Assembly: GCF_025399795.1 (NCBI RefSeq)
Contig: NZ_JAODTZ010000037.1
Location: 1-64,000, forward strand
Length of the DNA stretch: 64,000 nt
DNA from: Streptomyces rhizosphaerihabitans
Lineage (GTDB): Bacteria; Actinomycetota; Actinomycetes; Streptomycetales; Streptomycetaceae
Direction of reading: 5' to 3'
Position 1 is the first letter of the stretch, and every line of letters begins with the position of its first letter. Below the pieces are notes generated by a model that worked only from the letters and a program-made list of their open reading frames with translations, did not search any database and was not told where the DNA came from. The translations under genes and the position numbers were made by a program. This document shows, in pieces, positions 26,313 to 35,440 of this stretch.

Positions 26313-28726
26313 CCGAGGCCCCTCAGGGTGACGGACTCACCGGGCTTGAGGCTGACCTTGCGCGAGGCACCGCCCGCGACGACGGTCGTCTCGCGGCCGC
26401 CGACGCTCTTCAGCGTGGCCCGGGTCACCTTGCCGTTCTTCCAGCTGATGTCGGCGACGAAGCCGCCGCGGACGCCCACGCCGGACACCGAGCCTGATGC
26501 CGCCCAGGCGGCGGGCAGGGCGGGCAGCAGTTCGATGTGTCCGGGCCGTGAGTAGACCAGCATCTCGACGATCGCCGCGGGGGTGCCGAAGTTCGCCTCG
26601 ATCTGGAAGATGCCGCGGCCCGTCTCCACCTCGTAGATGTCGAAGAGGTTCATCGCGCTGCCGTTGCTGCCGTTGACCGACGGTTTCAGGTTGTTGACGA
26701 CCAACTGGTAGGCGTTCTCCGCGTTCTTCAGCCGCGCCCAGCACAGGCTGCGCCAGGCGTTGGCCCAGCCGAAGCTGTTCATCCCGCGCGCGGTGAGCAG
26801 GGCGGTCGCGCCGTCGAGGATGTCCTTCGGCGTGGAGTCGTCCGGCCGGATCCGGTCGCCGGGGAAGAGGCCGATGAGCGGGGAGAGGTGCCGGTGGGTG
26901 GTCTCGCCGAGGTTGTCGGGAGACATCCACTCCTCCAGCCAGCCGGTCTTGGGGCTGACCACGGGCAGGTACAGGCGTGCCCGCAGTCCGTCGACGGTCC
27001 TGCGGTAGACGGCGTCCTTCCCGAGCGTCTCGGTAGCGGTGCGGTAGTTGCCGAAGAGGTTCCACACCAGTTCCTGGGCGTACGTGATGCCCTTGGCGTC
27101 GAGCGGGCCCTGCTCGGGCGACCAGTCGCTGTCGGCGATCAGGACCTCGCGCTCGGTCCCGGACTCGTCGGTGACGGTCGTGGTGACGAGTCGGGCCTCC
27201 CAGAACTGCACGGCGCCCTTGAGGAGGGGGTAGATCTTCTTGAGGTAGGCGCGGTCCTGCGTGTACTCGTAGTGCTCGAACAGGCTCTGGCAGATCCAGG
27301 CGTTGCCGGCCGGGTGCCACCACCAGCCGCCCCCGCCATAGGGGTTGGTGGAGATCGCCACGGTCCAGCCGGCGATCTTTCCGCTGGAGTTGCGGTACCG
27401 GTTGCTGGAGTCGTTGAACAGCCGCTGGGTGACCTCCGTCCAGTCGGGCAGCTGAACGAGGCAGTAATCGGTGAAGGCGTCGAAGCAGTCGGACAGGCCC
27501 GCCCGATCGGCCATCCAGTAGTTCATCTGGATGTTGATGTCGGTGTGGTAGTCGGCCATCCAGTCCGGGTCGTTGCCGTCCAGCCAGGGGCCCTGGAGGC
27601 CCATTGGCAGGCTGCCCCGGGATCCGGAGATCATGAGGTAGCGGCCGAACTGCAGGTAGGCGGCCTCGAGTTCGGGGTCGGGGATGTCGTCCCTGTGACG
27701 CGCCCGCAGCCGCTCCAGGGTGTCCAGCTCGCGCTGCGCGGCGGAGGACGTACCGAGGTTGATGTCCAGTTGTCCGAACACGGCCCGGAAGTCGGCGACA
27801 TGCGTGTGCAGCAGAGTGCTCGCTGAGTGCCCGGCCGCGTTCAGGACCTTGGTCCTGGCGAGGCGCTCCGGGGCCAGGGACGGGTCGCGGAACTTCGTCG
27901 CCGCGTCGGGCACGTAGTTGGTACCGCCGCTGACGACGACGGTGAGGTCCTCGCAGCCGCTGAACGTGATCGACGTACCGTCGGCGCGGACCCTGCCCGT
28001 GCCGCTGTACGCGGTGACGGCGGCGCCGTACTTCAGGCCGTTGGCCAAGGAGGCGCCGAACGACGCGTAACGGCCCGCGCTGTTGGCGGTGGTGGACTCG
28101 CCGTGGGTGCCCGCGAGGGAGACGGTACCGGTGTAGGAGCCGCCGCCCTGCTGGGAGAAGTACAGGACGATGGCGTCGTCGGGGCGGCTGGCGAAGATCT
28201 GCCGCCGGTAGGTGACGCCGGAGATGTCGTACGAGGTGTTGATCAGGCCCTGGGCCAGGTCGAGGGAGCGACGGTAGTTGTTGACGTTGCCCAGGTCGTG
28301 GTCGGGGAGGGCGACGGTGAGCTCGGCCAGCATCGTCAGGGAGCCGAAGTCGTCGCGGCCGTAGGGGAATTGGCCGTCGCTCTGCAGCTTGTCGTTGAGA
28401 CCGCCGGTCCACAGGGTGGCGTCGGTGATCATCAGGAGTTCGTCGGCGGGGTCGTTGCTCGCGAGCGCCGCCAGGCGCCCGTTCCCGATCGGCAGCCCCT
28501 GCTCGATCATCGACTTGGCGGAGCCGGGAGCCCCCCACCACAGCTGGTTCTTCGCGGCGTCGGCCGCGGACAGCATGGGCGATGCGATGGGGCGCGCAGG
28601 GGCCGCCGAGGCGGTGAAGGCGGCCGGACCGCCCAGTGCGGTGGCCGCGCCGACTGCGGCGGCGAGGGCGAGGAAGCCTCTGCGGCTGGGGGTGTTGTCG
28701 CGTGCTGCGGTGTGCTGAACGTCCAC
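26309..28726 (-). CDS. GH95 alpha-L-fucosidase/galactosidase
   Basis: Predicted exported GH95 enzyme of about 805 residues. A Tat signal (SRRGFLALAAAVGAATALGGPAAFTASA) opens the protein. The N-terminal beta-domain (WWGAPGSAKSMIEQGLPIGNGRLAALA) is followed by an (alpha/alpha)6 barrel with the family's Asn-rich active-site motifs WMADYHTDINIQMNYWMADRAGLSDC, NPYGGGGWWWHPAGNAWICQSLFEHYEYT and DSDWSPEQGP, and by a C-terminal beta-domain. GH95 members remove alpha-1,2-L-fucose or alpha-L-galactose from xyloglucan, fucosylated glycans or pectin. The GTG at 28726 has GGAG nine bases upstream; ATG 28741 is the longer option. Confidence 0.88.
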   Translation of the reverse strand: MDVQHTAARDNTPSRRGFLALAAAVGAATALGGPAAFTASAAPARPIASPMLSAADAAKNQLWWGAPGSAKSMIEQGLPIGNGRLAALASNDPADELLMITDATLWTGGLNDKLQSDGQFPYGRDDFGSLTMLAELTVALPDHDLGNVNNYRRSLDLAQGLINTSYDISGVTYRRQIFASRPDDAIVLYFSQQGGGSYTGTVSLAGTHGESTTANSAGRYASFGASLANGLKYGAAVTAYSGTGRVRADGTSITFSGCEDLTVVVSGGTNYVPDAATKFRDPSLAPERLARTKVLNAAGHSASTLLHTHVADFRAVFGQLDINLGTSSAAQRELDTLERLRARHRDDIPDPELEAAYLQFGRYLMISGSRGSLPMGLQGPWLDGNDPDWMADYHTDINIQMNYWMADRAGLSDCFDAFTDYCLVQLPDWTEVTQRLFNDSSNRYRNSSGKIAGWTVAISTNPYGGGGWWWHPAGNAWICQSLFEHYEYTQDRAYLKKIYPLLKGAVQFWEARLVTTTVTDESGTEREVLIADSDWSPEQGPLDAKGITYAQELVWNLFGNYRTATETLGKDAVYRRTVDGLRARLYLPVVSPKTGWLEEWMSPDNLGETTHRHLSPLIGLFPGDRIRPDDSTPKDILDGATALLTARGMNSFGWANAWRSLCWARLKNAENAYQLVVNNLKPSVNGSNGSAMNLFDIYEVETGRGIFQIEANFGTPAAIVEMLVYSRPGHIELLPALPAAWAASGSVSGVGVRGGFVADISWKNGKVTRATLKSVGGRETTVVAGGASRKVSLKPGESVTLRGLG

Positions 28727-28895
28727 GGTTGTGCACTCCATATCCGGGAGCGGCTCATGCGGGAACGACGGCTGCGGACCGTCGGCTGGTACAGGTCCCC
28801 GCGGGGCCCGGGTGGTGTCACCGGGCCCCGCGGGAAGCAGGGTGGGCGGACTGCGGAACTCAGTCCAGCTGCTGAATTCGGACCGACTACGGAAC

Positions 28896-30713
28896 TCAGA
28901 CCGACTGCGGAACGACGATCTTGTCGACGTCAGGGGCGTATCCGCTGCCGCTGTCGAGGGTGATCGTGTTGGAGCCCGCCTTCAGCGCCAGTTGGACGCT
29001 GACCGTCTCGGCCGTGCTCCAGTCGCCCGTGGAGGGGAACTTCTCGCTGGTGCCGTTGCCGCTGTCGGAGGACACGGTCACCGAGCGGGGATCGCCGCTG
29101 ACGTAGGCGATCTGGACGGTGTAGATGCCGTCCTTCTTCACCGTGACGTCGTTGAACCGCAGCTTGCCGCCGGTGTAGAGGCCGCCGACCTTCTTGCCGC
29201 CGGAGCAGGCGTCGCAGCCGGCGACCGAGGCGTTGCCCGACAGGGTGTTGGCGGCGGACTCGGCCTCGTAACCCGTGGTGGTCGGCGTGCCGCCGCCGGG
29301 CTTGATGGTGAACAGCCGCGAGCCGTGGGCGGGCAGCGCCTCGGTGATCTTGTTCTTGTAGGTCCCGAGGTCCGCCTTGTTCCACAGGTCGCGCACGGAG
29401 GCGTTTCCGGTGAATCCGAGGGAGGCCCACTGGGCGGTGACGGAGGCCGGCGAGTCGGCGAGGTTGAACAGGGCGACGGTGTGGCTGCCGTCGGCGTTCT
29501 TGGTGCCCCAGACCTGCTGGTCGCCGACCGGGGTGACCGGACGCGCCACCGGCGAGTCGTTCTGGTCGACGGCGATGACTTCTTTGTTGGTCAGCAGGGA
29601 GACGCCGTAGCTGTCCAGCCTGGTGAGGTCGTCACCGGTGAACAGCGGCGACTTGTTGATGGCCCACAGGGTCATGTAGCTCTGCCGCTCGGCCTTGGTC
29701 AGGCCGTCCATCTCTCCGTTGCCGACGTCGATGCCGTCCAGGTCGTTCCAGCCGCCCGGGCCCGCCTTGCGGCTCCAGGCGGGGGCGTCGTCCCACCGGT
29801 CGTTGACCGAGTTCTCCCAGGTGACGAGGGTGTTGCAGTAGCACTCGACATCGGTGTCGATGCGCCAGCCGTTGGAGTACTTCTTCCAGTCGGCGGCGTG
29901 GCCGATGTCGAGCGACCAGGAGAGTTCGAGGTGGATCGGGCGCCCGGTGGTGGAGATGGCCTGCTGCCAGGCGGCGACGTCGGGGACGTTGTCGTAGTTG
30001 TCACCGGACTTGAAGGAGCCCGGCCCGACGCCGTCCAGCTTGAGGAAGTCGTAGCCCCAGTCGGCGAACTGCTGCGCCTGCGAGTCGATGTACTTCTGCG
30101 CGCAGGGGTTGTCGAAGTTCAGCTTGTAGGCGTTGTCCCAGCCGTTGGTGGTGCGCAGGTCCGAGTAGACGACGTCGGCGGTGGTGCAGCCGGGGGCGTT
30201 CCAGATCGGCGTCCTGCCCTCGCCGTACGCCTCCTTCTCCAGGCCGACGGGCAGGTAGATGCCGGCCTTGAGGCCCTTGGAGTGGATGTGGTCGGCGACC
30301 GACTTCATGCCGTGGGGGAAGCGGACCGGGTCGGGCGTCTGGCGACCGTACTGGTCGAAGCCCGTCTTCCAGGTCTTGTCCATCCACCAGCCGGCGTCGA
30401 TGTTGACATGGTTGTAGCCGTAGTTCTTCAGCTTGGCGGCGAGGGCGTCCGTCTGCTTCAGGACGTTCGCCTCGGTGAGGTAGCTGTAGTCGCCGTCCGG
30501 GTTGAGGCCCGGGTACTTCGACGACTGCATGCTCCAACTCGACCAGCCCATGTACGGCTTGGCGGCGGCGGGGGTGGTGGCGGGGGTCTCGCGCGGCACC
30601 GGGGTCTTGGCCTGTGCCGCCGGGACGGTCGCGGCGAGACCTGCCGTGAGGGCGAACACCACCACGGTTCTCAGGGTGCGTGCGGGCAGGACGGAATACG
30701 AGGATGACCGCAT
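28896..30713 (-). CDS. Secreted GH27 alpha-galactosidase with CBM35
   Basis: Predicted 605-residue exported enzyme. A signal peptide (TLRTVVVFALTAGLAATVPAAQA) ends near residue 35. The GH27 barrel (about 50-340) starts KPYMGWSSWSM and has the nucleophile in FLKLDGVGPG and the acid/base region in WRIDTDVECYCN. A beta-sandwich C-domain (about 350-455) and a CBM35-like module (about 465-605, YEAESAANTLSGNASVAGCDACSGGKKVG) follow. GH27 enzymes release alpha-galactose (or beta-L-arabinopyranose) from galactomannan and arabinogalactan. AGGAGG precedes the ATG. It lies 39 bases after the ABC permease operon, on the same strand. Confidence 0.92.
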   Translation of the reverse strand: MRSSSYSVLPARTLRTVVVFALTAGLAATVPAAQAKTPVPRETPATTPAAAKPYMGWSSWSMQSSKYPGLNPDGDYSYLTEANVLKQTDALAAKLKNYGYNHVNIDAGWWMDKTWKTGFDQYGRQTPDPVRFPHGMKSVADHIHSKGLKAGIYLPVGLEKEAYGEGRTPIWNAPGCTTADVVYSDLRTTNGWDNAYKLNFDNPCAQKYIDSQAQQFADWGYDFLKLDGVGPGSFKSGDNYDNVPDVAAWQQAISTTGRPIHLELSWSLDIGHAADWKKYSNGWRIDTDVECYCNTLVTWENSVNDRWDDAPAWSRKAGPGGWNDLDGIDVGNGEMDGLTKAERQSYMTLWAINKSPLFTGDDLTRLDSYGVSLLTNKEVIAVDQNDSPVARPVTPVGDQQVWGTKNADGSHTVALFNLADSPASVTAQWASLGFTGNASVRDLWNKADLGTYKNKITEALPAHGSRLFTIKPGGGTPTTTGYEAESAANTLSGNASVAGCDACSGGKKVGGLYTGGKLRFNDVTVKKDGIYTVQIAYVSGDPRSVTVSSDSGNGTSEKFPSTGDWSTAETVSVQLALKAGSNTITLDSGSGYAPDVDKIVVPQSV

Positions 30714-30752
30714 GGGTCGCGCCTCCTGTGGGGGGTTCAGGGTCGGGACGGC

Positions 30753-31679
30753 TCAGCCCTTGCCGGAGCCGATGGTGAGTCCGCTGATGAACTGGCGCTG
30801 AAGCGCGAAGTACACGAGGAGAGTGGGGATCGCGGTCATCAGGGAACCGGCCGCGATGAGGTTGGGATTGGTGAAGTACGCACCCTGGAGGTTGGCCAGG
30901 GCGGAGGTGACCGGGCGCTTGTCGCCGCTCTCGATCAGCGCGAGCGGCCAGAAGAAGTCGTTGTAGATCCAGATCGACTCGAGGGTCGCGAGGGCCGCGA
31001 ACGCGGGGCGGCACAACGGCAGGATGATCTGGAAGAACTGGCGCCAGACGGGGGCACCGTCCACGAGCGCCGCCTCGGAGATCTCTTTCGGGATCGTCTT
31101 CATGTAGTTGCTGAGGACGAAGGTGCAGAACCCGGACTGGTAGGCGATGTGGATCGCGATGATGCCCCAGGCCGAGTTGTAGAGGAGGAGGGAGTCGCTC
31201 ATCCACTCCGGCAGCGGGATGAGGAGGTAGAGGCGGTACAGGGGGGTGATGAGGACCTGTGCCGGGAGCAGGTTGCCCGCGGTGAACAGCATCAGCAGGA
31301 CGATGTTCCAGCGGAAGTCGAAGCGGGAGACGAAGAAGGCGACCGCGGCCGAGAACAGCAGGGTGCACAGGACGGACGGCACGGTGATGAGGACGGAGTT
31401 CCAGAAGAAGTGCGGCATCCCGGACTGGCTCCAGGCGTCGCTGAAGTTGCCGAGGCCGATGCTGTGGGGCCAGGAGAGATATCCGTGCTTCGCGGTGTCC
31501 GAATAGGGCCGCAGCGAGGTGTACATGGCCCACAGCAACGGGACGAGCCACAGCAGGGCGATGCCGCCCAGCATCAGATGGCGGCCGGTCTGGCGCCGCG
31601 GCCCGGACGGGGTCTTCGCCGTCTGCTGCGCGCGCCGGGTCCGCGGTCGGGAGGCCGGGCGCGGCACGGTCGTGGTCAC
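30753..31679 (-). CDS. Carbohydrate ABC transporter permease (MalG type)
   Basis: Predicted 308-residue membrane protein with six helices, the MalG-like partner of a sugar importer. The EAA loop that contacts the ATPase reads EISEAALVDGAPVWRQFFQIILPLCRP. GTG 31679 overlaps the upstream permease stop by four bases (GTGA) and is preceded by AAGGAGG, so the two are co-translated. The longer frame extending to 32090 is only read-through in the neighbour's sequence. Confidence 0.92.
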   Translation of the reverse strand: MTTTVPRPASRPRTRRAQQTAKTPSGPRRQTGRHLMLGGIALLWLVPLLWAMYTSLRPYSDTAKHGYLSWPHSIGLGNFSDAWSQSGMPHFFWNSVLITVPSVLCTLLFSAAVAFFVSRFDFRWNIVLLMLFTAGNLLPAQVLITPLYRLYLLIPLPEWMSDSLLLYNSAWGIIAIHIAYQSGFCTFVLSNYMKTIPKEISEAALVDGAPVWRQFFQIILPLCRPAFAALATLESIWIYNDFFWPLALIESGDKRPVTSALANLQGAYFTNPNLIAAGSLMTAIPTLLVYFALQRQFISGLTIGSGKG

Positions 31680-32614
31680 TGGTCCTCCTTGCGGAAGTTC
31701 TGGACGAGGAAGGTCCCGATGGCCGCAAGGGAGACCACGAGCAGGACGACCGCGAGGGCGGACCCGTAACCGATGTGACTGGACTCGCCGATGATGTTGT
31801 CGGTGATGAGCAGGGACAGGAGCTCCATGCCCGGCTTGCTTCCGACGCCGCCGCCGAGGACGTAGACGACGTCGAAGGACCGCAGGGACTCCATGACCGT
31901 GATGACCAGGATGATGACGTTGACCGGTTTCAGGGCCGGGAAGACCACCCGCAGGAAGGTCTGGCGTCCGTTGGCGCCGTCGAGCGCGGCGGCCTCCTTG
32001 AGTGCCGGGTCGAAACCCTTCAGGCCGGCCAGGTAGAGGATCATGATGTATCCGGTGTGCCGCCAGCTGGAGGCGACCAGGACGGCCCACAGGTTGAGGT
32101 CGGAGTTGCCGAGCCAGTCGATGTGGTGGCTGGATCCGGTGGCGCTCAGGATGCCGTTGAGCAGCCCCGTGTCGGGGTTGTAGATGATCTCCCAGATGAA
32201 GCCGACGACGGCCAGGGAGAGCACCATCGGCAGGAAGACGGCGGTCTGGTAGATCCTCGTGAAGCGGATCTTCCGGTCGAGCTGGTAGGCGAGGAAGATG
32301 CCGAACGGGGTCGGCAGCAGGGCCGTGAACAGCAGCCAGATCACGTTGTGCCGCACCGCCGGCCAGAACGGCGGATAGTTGGTGAAGATCTCCTTGTAGT
32401 TGTCCAGGCCGATCCAGTGGATGTCGGCCAGGTCGACGCCGTCCCAGGTGGTGAAGGACAGCCCCAGGGAGGCCAGTGCGGGCAGCCAGACGAAGAAGAG
32501 CAGGGCCGCCAACGGGATGCCGATGATGACGGTGAGGAAGATCCGGTCGCCGGTGCCGAGGCGGCGCGGGCGGGCGCCCTGCGGGGCGGGGGGTGTGGTG
32601 GGCGCGGAGGACAC
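31676..32614 (-). CDS. Carbohydrate ABC transporter permease (MalF type)
   Basis: Predicted 312-residue membrane protein with six helices and the MalF-type EAA loop (ALKEAAALDGANGRQTFLRVVFPALKP). With the MalG-type gene it forms the channel for an oligosaccharide importer. No ATP-binding subunit gene is present in the locus. In Streptomyces this role is commonly filled by the shared ATPase MsiK; that it does so here is inference. The GTG at 32614 lies 26 bases after the binding protein stop, with GGAAAGG upstream. Confidence 0.9.
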   Translation of the reverse strand: MSSAPTTPPAPQGARPRRLGTGDRIFLTVIIGIPLAALLFFVWLPALASLGLSFTTWDGVDLADIHWIGLDNYKEIFTNYPPFWPAVRHNVIWLLFTALLPTPFGIFLAYQLDRKIRFTRIYQTAVFLPMVLSLAVVGFIWEIIYNPDTGLLNGILSATGSSHHIDWLGNSDLNLWAVLVASSWRHTGYIMILYLAGLKGFDPALKEAAALDGANGRQTFLRVVFPALKPVNVIILVITVMESLRSFDVVYVLGGGVGSKPGMELLSLLITDNIIGESSHIGYGSALAVVLLVVSLAAIGTFLVQNFRKEDQ

Positions 32615-32640
32615 GGTGCGTGAGACCTTTCCGGTCCTGG

Positions 32641-33954
32641 TCAGGCCGTGAAGAAGCGCGAGCGCTGGGACTCGATCTTCGTCAGCGTTCCCGAGCCGTC
32701 GTCGGGGTGGCCGAGCCACTCGGTCAGGCCGGGGAGTACGACGGTGGAGATGAAGCCGGGGTCGCTGTCGCGGTCCGCGAACTGGCTGATGTGCTTGGCG
32801 GAGGCGATGAGGTCGTCGGACTTCTTCTGGAGCGCGTTGTACGAGCCGGTGGTCGCCTTCTCGTTGACGGCGAGGTTGCTCGGGTCGACGCCCATGTACA
32901 GCTCCTCGGCGTGGGCGCCGCCGAGGAACTCCAGGAACTTCTTGGCACCGGCCTCGTTCCTGGGCCGACGGCTGAGCATGAAGCCGTCCGTGGGTGCCTC
33001 GACGGCGTCCTGACCGTGCGCGGCGTCGATCTCGGGGAAGGGGAAGAAGTCGATGTCGGCGCGTATCTTCTCGTCGGTGATCTGCTGTCCGAGGAAGAGG
33101 CCGATGACGGCCATCCCGGACTTCTTGTCGAGCAGCGACTGGGCGGCGTCCTGCCAGGAACGGCCGGCGGCACCCTGTTGGTAGTAGGAGGCGAGTTCGC
33201 GCCAGTGGTCGAGGGTGGCGAGGGTGCGCTTGTCGCTCCAGGAGACCTTGCCGCGCATCAGGGACATGTGGAAGTCGTAGCCGTTGGTCCGCATGTTCAC
33301 GTAGTCGAAGGCGCCGAGGATGCTCCAACTGTCGCCGCCGCCGTATCCGGAGGCGATCGGAGAGAGCCCGTCCTTCTTCATCCGCTTCGTGAGCGCGATG
33401 AACTCGTTCCACTTCTGGGGGACTTGGTAGCCGCGCTCCTTGAAGAGGCTCTTGCGGTAGAAGACGGCCCACGGGTAGTTGTACAGCGGCACGAAGTAGT
33501 ACTTGCCGTCCTCGCCTCGGGAGAGCTGCTTGGTGGCGTCGCTGAAGTCGGCGCCTATCTTGTCCCACACGTCGTCGAGGGGGCTGCAGAGCTTCTTCTT
33601 GGCGAAGTACTGCATGCGGTAACCGGCGAACCAGGTGAAGACGTCGTCGGGGGTGCCCTGCAGATAGGTGGAGATGCTCTTCTGGAAGGTGTCGTGGTCG
33701 ACGGTGTTCGTCTTCACCGTCAGACCGCTGTCTCTGGCGAACGCATCGGTGGCGGAGGCGTAGGCCTTCTTGGGGGTGGCGTCGGCGCCGTTGGATCCGA
33801 AGGTGACCGTCTTCGGGTCGGCCCCCGCTCCCCCGCCGCAGGCGGTCAGAACGGGCGCGGCCAGCGCGGCGGCGCCGAGTCCGAACAGTCCGCCGACGAC
33901 TCTGCGGCGGCCCGGGTCACGCGCAGCCATTGGATTGCGGCTCTGCTGCGTCAT
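32641..33954 (-). CDS. Sugar ABC transporter substrate-binding lipoprotein
   Basis: Predicted 437-residue extracellular solute-binding protein (family 1, MalE-like). The signal region has an Arg cluster (GRRRVVGGLFGLGAAALAAPVLTAC) and a lipobox with the lipidated Cys at about residue 39, so a Tat-exported lipoprotein is possible. The body shows typical features: FAGYRMQYFAKKKL, YFVPLYNYPWAVFYRKSLF and EAPTDGFMLSRRPRNEAGAKKFLEFL. It feeds the two adjacent permeases. The gene lies among alpha-galactosidases, so an alpha-galactoside is the likely ligand. GAGGAG precedes the ATG. Confidence 0.92.
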   Translation of the reverse strand: MTQQSRNPMAARDPGRRRVVGGLFGLGAAALAAPVLTACGGGAGADPKTVTFGSNGADATPKKAYASATDAFARDSGLTVKTNTVDHDTFQKSISTYLQGTPDDVFTWFAGYRMQYFAKKKLCSPLDDVWDKIGADFSDATKQLSRGEDGKYYFVPLYNYPWAVFYRKSLFKERGYQVPQKWNEFIALTKRMKKDGLSPIASGYGGGDSWSILGAFDYVNMRTNGYDFHMSLMRGKVSWSDKRTLATLDHWRELASYYQQGAAGRSWQDAAQSLLDKKSGMAVIGLFLGQQITDEKIRADIDFFPFPEIDAAHGQDAVEAPTDGFMLSRRPRNEAGAKKFLEFLGGAHAEELYMGVDPSNLAVNEKATTGSYNALQKKSDDLIASAKHISQFADRDSDPGFISTVVLPGLTEWLGHPDDGSGTLTKIESQRSRFFTA

Positions 33955-34075
33955 TGTTGCTCCTCACGCGTGTCCGTACATGTCTGATCTTCAGTGCGTG
34001 GCTGTTCTTCAGTACGTGCTGGTCGGTGCGTGTGCGCTGTTCGGCGCGCGCTCGCCCCTCAGGGCGTGGTGCTCT

Positions 34076-35257
34076 TCAGCGCGCGTCCGAGGCGGTGATG
34101 AAGGACTGGATCGCGGTGGCCGCCGCCCCGCGCGCCCACTCCTCGAAGGGCAGCGGCCTGGTCTGTACGTCGCAGTCCGCGGCCGAGCCGAAGGCGGCCG
34201 CGGCGAACGCGTCACGGATCTGCTCGGCGAACAGGTCATAGGCGGCCAGGCCCTCGCCGGAGATGATCACGCGCTCGGGGCCCAGGAGGTTGGCCACGGT
34301 CGCGATGCCCCGGCCGATCGCCGCTCCCGCCCGGGCGTACACCTCCCGGGCTCCGGGATCGCCGTCATGGGCGAGGGCCAGGGCCTCGGTGGCGTCGGCG
34401 ACGCTCGCGCCGGTGACCTCCCGGATCCGGCCGACGATCGCGGGGTCCGAGGCGATCGCCTCGACGCAGCCCCGGTTGCCGCAGTGGCAGCGGGGACCAG
34501 CCGGGTCGATCGCCACGTGCCCGATCTCACCGGCCACGCCGTGCGCTCCCGCCACCACCTGTCCGTGTACCACCAGACCGCAGCCGATGCCCGCGCCGAC
34601 GGTCACCAGCGCGAAGTCGGACAGCCCCACCCCGGCCCCGAACCACTGCTCGGCCACCGTCAGCGCCCGGACGTCGTTGTCGAGGGTGACCGCCAGTCCG
34701 GTCGTGGTCGCGACCAGTTCTGCGAGGGGCACGTCGCGCCACTCCAGGAACGGGGAGTAGCGCACCACCCCGGCCGCGCGGTCCACGTCACCCGAGACGG
34801 CGATGCCGAGCCCTCGGACCTGCACCCCGAAGCCGTCCGCCTCCGTCAGCAGTTCCTGTGCGAGCCCCGCGACGGAGGTCAGTACCGCCTTGGGTTCGCG
34901 GGAGGTGAGCGGAACGCGCCGGGCGACCCGGATGCGGCAGCACAGGTCGGTGAGTACGGCGATGAGCTCGTCGCCCGTCACCTTGATCCCCAGGAACAAG
35001 GCCCTCCCGCCGTCGACCCGCACCGGGTTGGCGGGCCGCCCGAGGACGGGCTGCCGTGCGTCCTCGGCGATGTCCTCCACGAGGTAGCCGGCCTCGATCA
35101 GCGGCCGGACCGCCTTGGTGACCGCCGCCGCCGACAACCGGGTCCGCCCCGCTATCTCCGACCGCGTGAGCGGGCCGTGGGACAGCACGGTGGTGAAGAT
35201 CTGGGAAGCGGCCGGCGTGTGGGCCGGGAACGCCTCGGTGGGAGAGGTCGAGCGCAT
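34076..35257 (-). CDS. ROK family transcription regulator
   Basis: Predicted 393-residue repressor of the NagC/XylR group. A winged helix lies at residues 15-75 (TVLSHGPLTRSEIAGRTRLSAAAVTKAVRPLIEAGYL). The ROK domain contains the sugar-kinase-like DNDVRALTVAEQWFG and the zinc motif GHVAIDPAGPRCHCGNRGCVEAIAS, with the CxCGxxGCxE cluster intact. It lies between the importer operon (same strand) and the divergent GH36 gene and is the likely local repressor of both. The inducer would be an alpha-galactoside or galactose; that is inference. Confidence 0.92.
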   Translation of the reverse strand: MRSTSPTEAFPAHTPAASQIFTTVLSHGPLTRSEIAGRTRLSAAAVTKAVRPLIEAGYLVEDIAEDARQPVLGRPANPVRVDGGRALFLGIKVTGDELIAVLTDLCCRIRVARRVPLTSREPKAVLTSVAGLAQELLTEADGFGVQVRGLGIAVSGDVDRAAGVVRYSPFLEWRDVPLAELVATTTGLAVTLDNDVRALTVAEQWFGAGVGLSDFALVTVGAGIGCGLVVHGQVVAGAHGVAGEIGHVAIDPAGPRCHCGNRGCVEAIASDPAIVGRIREVTGASVADATEALALAHDGDPGAREVYARAGAAIGRGIATVANLLGPERVIISGEGLAAYDLFAEQIRDAFAAAAFGSAADCDVQTRPLPFEEWARGAAATAIQSFITASDAR

Positions 35258-35313
35258 GGCCGGAACCTAAGGCCTTTATTTTCTGCTGTCAATGAAAGAA
35301 ACAGGACTCACTT

Positions 35314-35323
35314 GAGCATGCTC
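35314..35323. promoter_or_regulatory. Palindrome in ROK/GH36 divergent promoter
   Basis: Perfect 10-bp palindrome GAGCATGCTC in an AT-richer stretch (35270-35330) between the two divergent genes. It is a candidate site for the ROK regulator, but the motif is short and its role is not proven. Confidence 0.4.
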
Positions 35324-35440
35324 TATGAGGTACCTACGACCTGTGAATTCTTGAATGCGAGCGGCCATTGACATGTGATCCAAGGTCAGGATTGGCTTTC
35401 CCTTGTCTCGTACGTGAGCATCACCCGAACGCGAGGATCC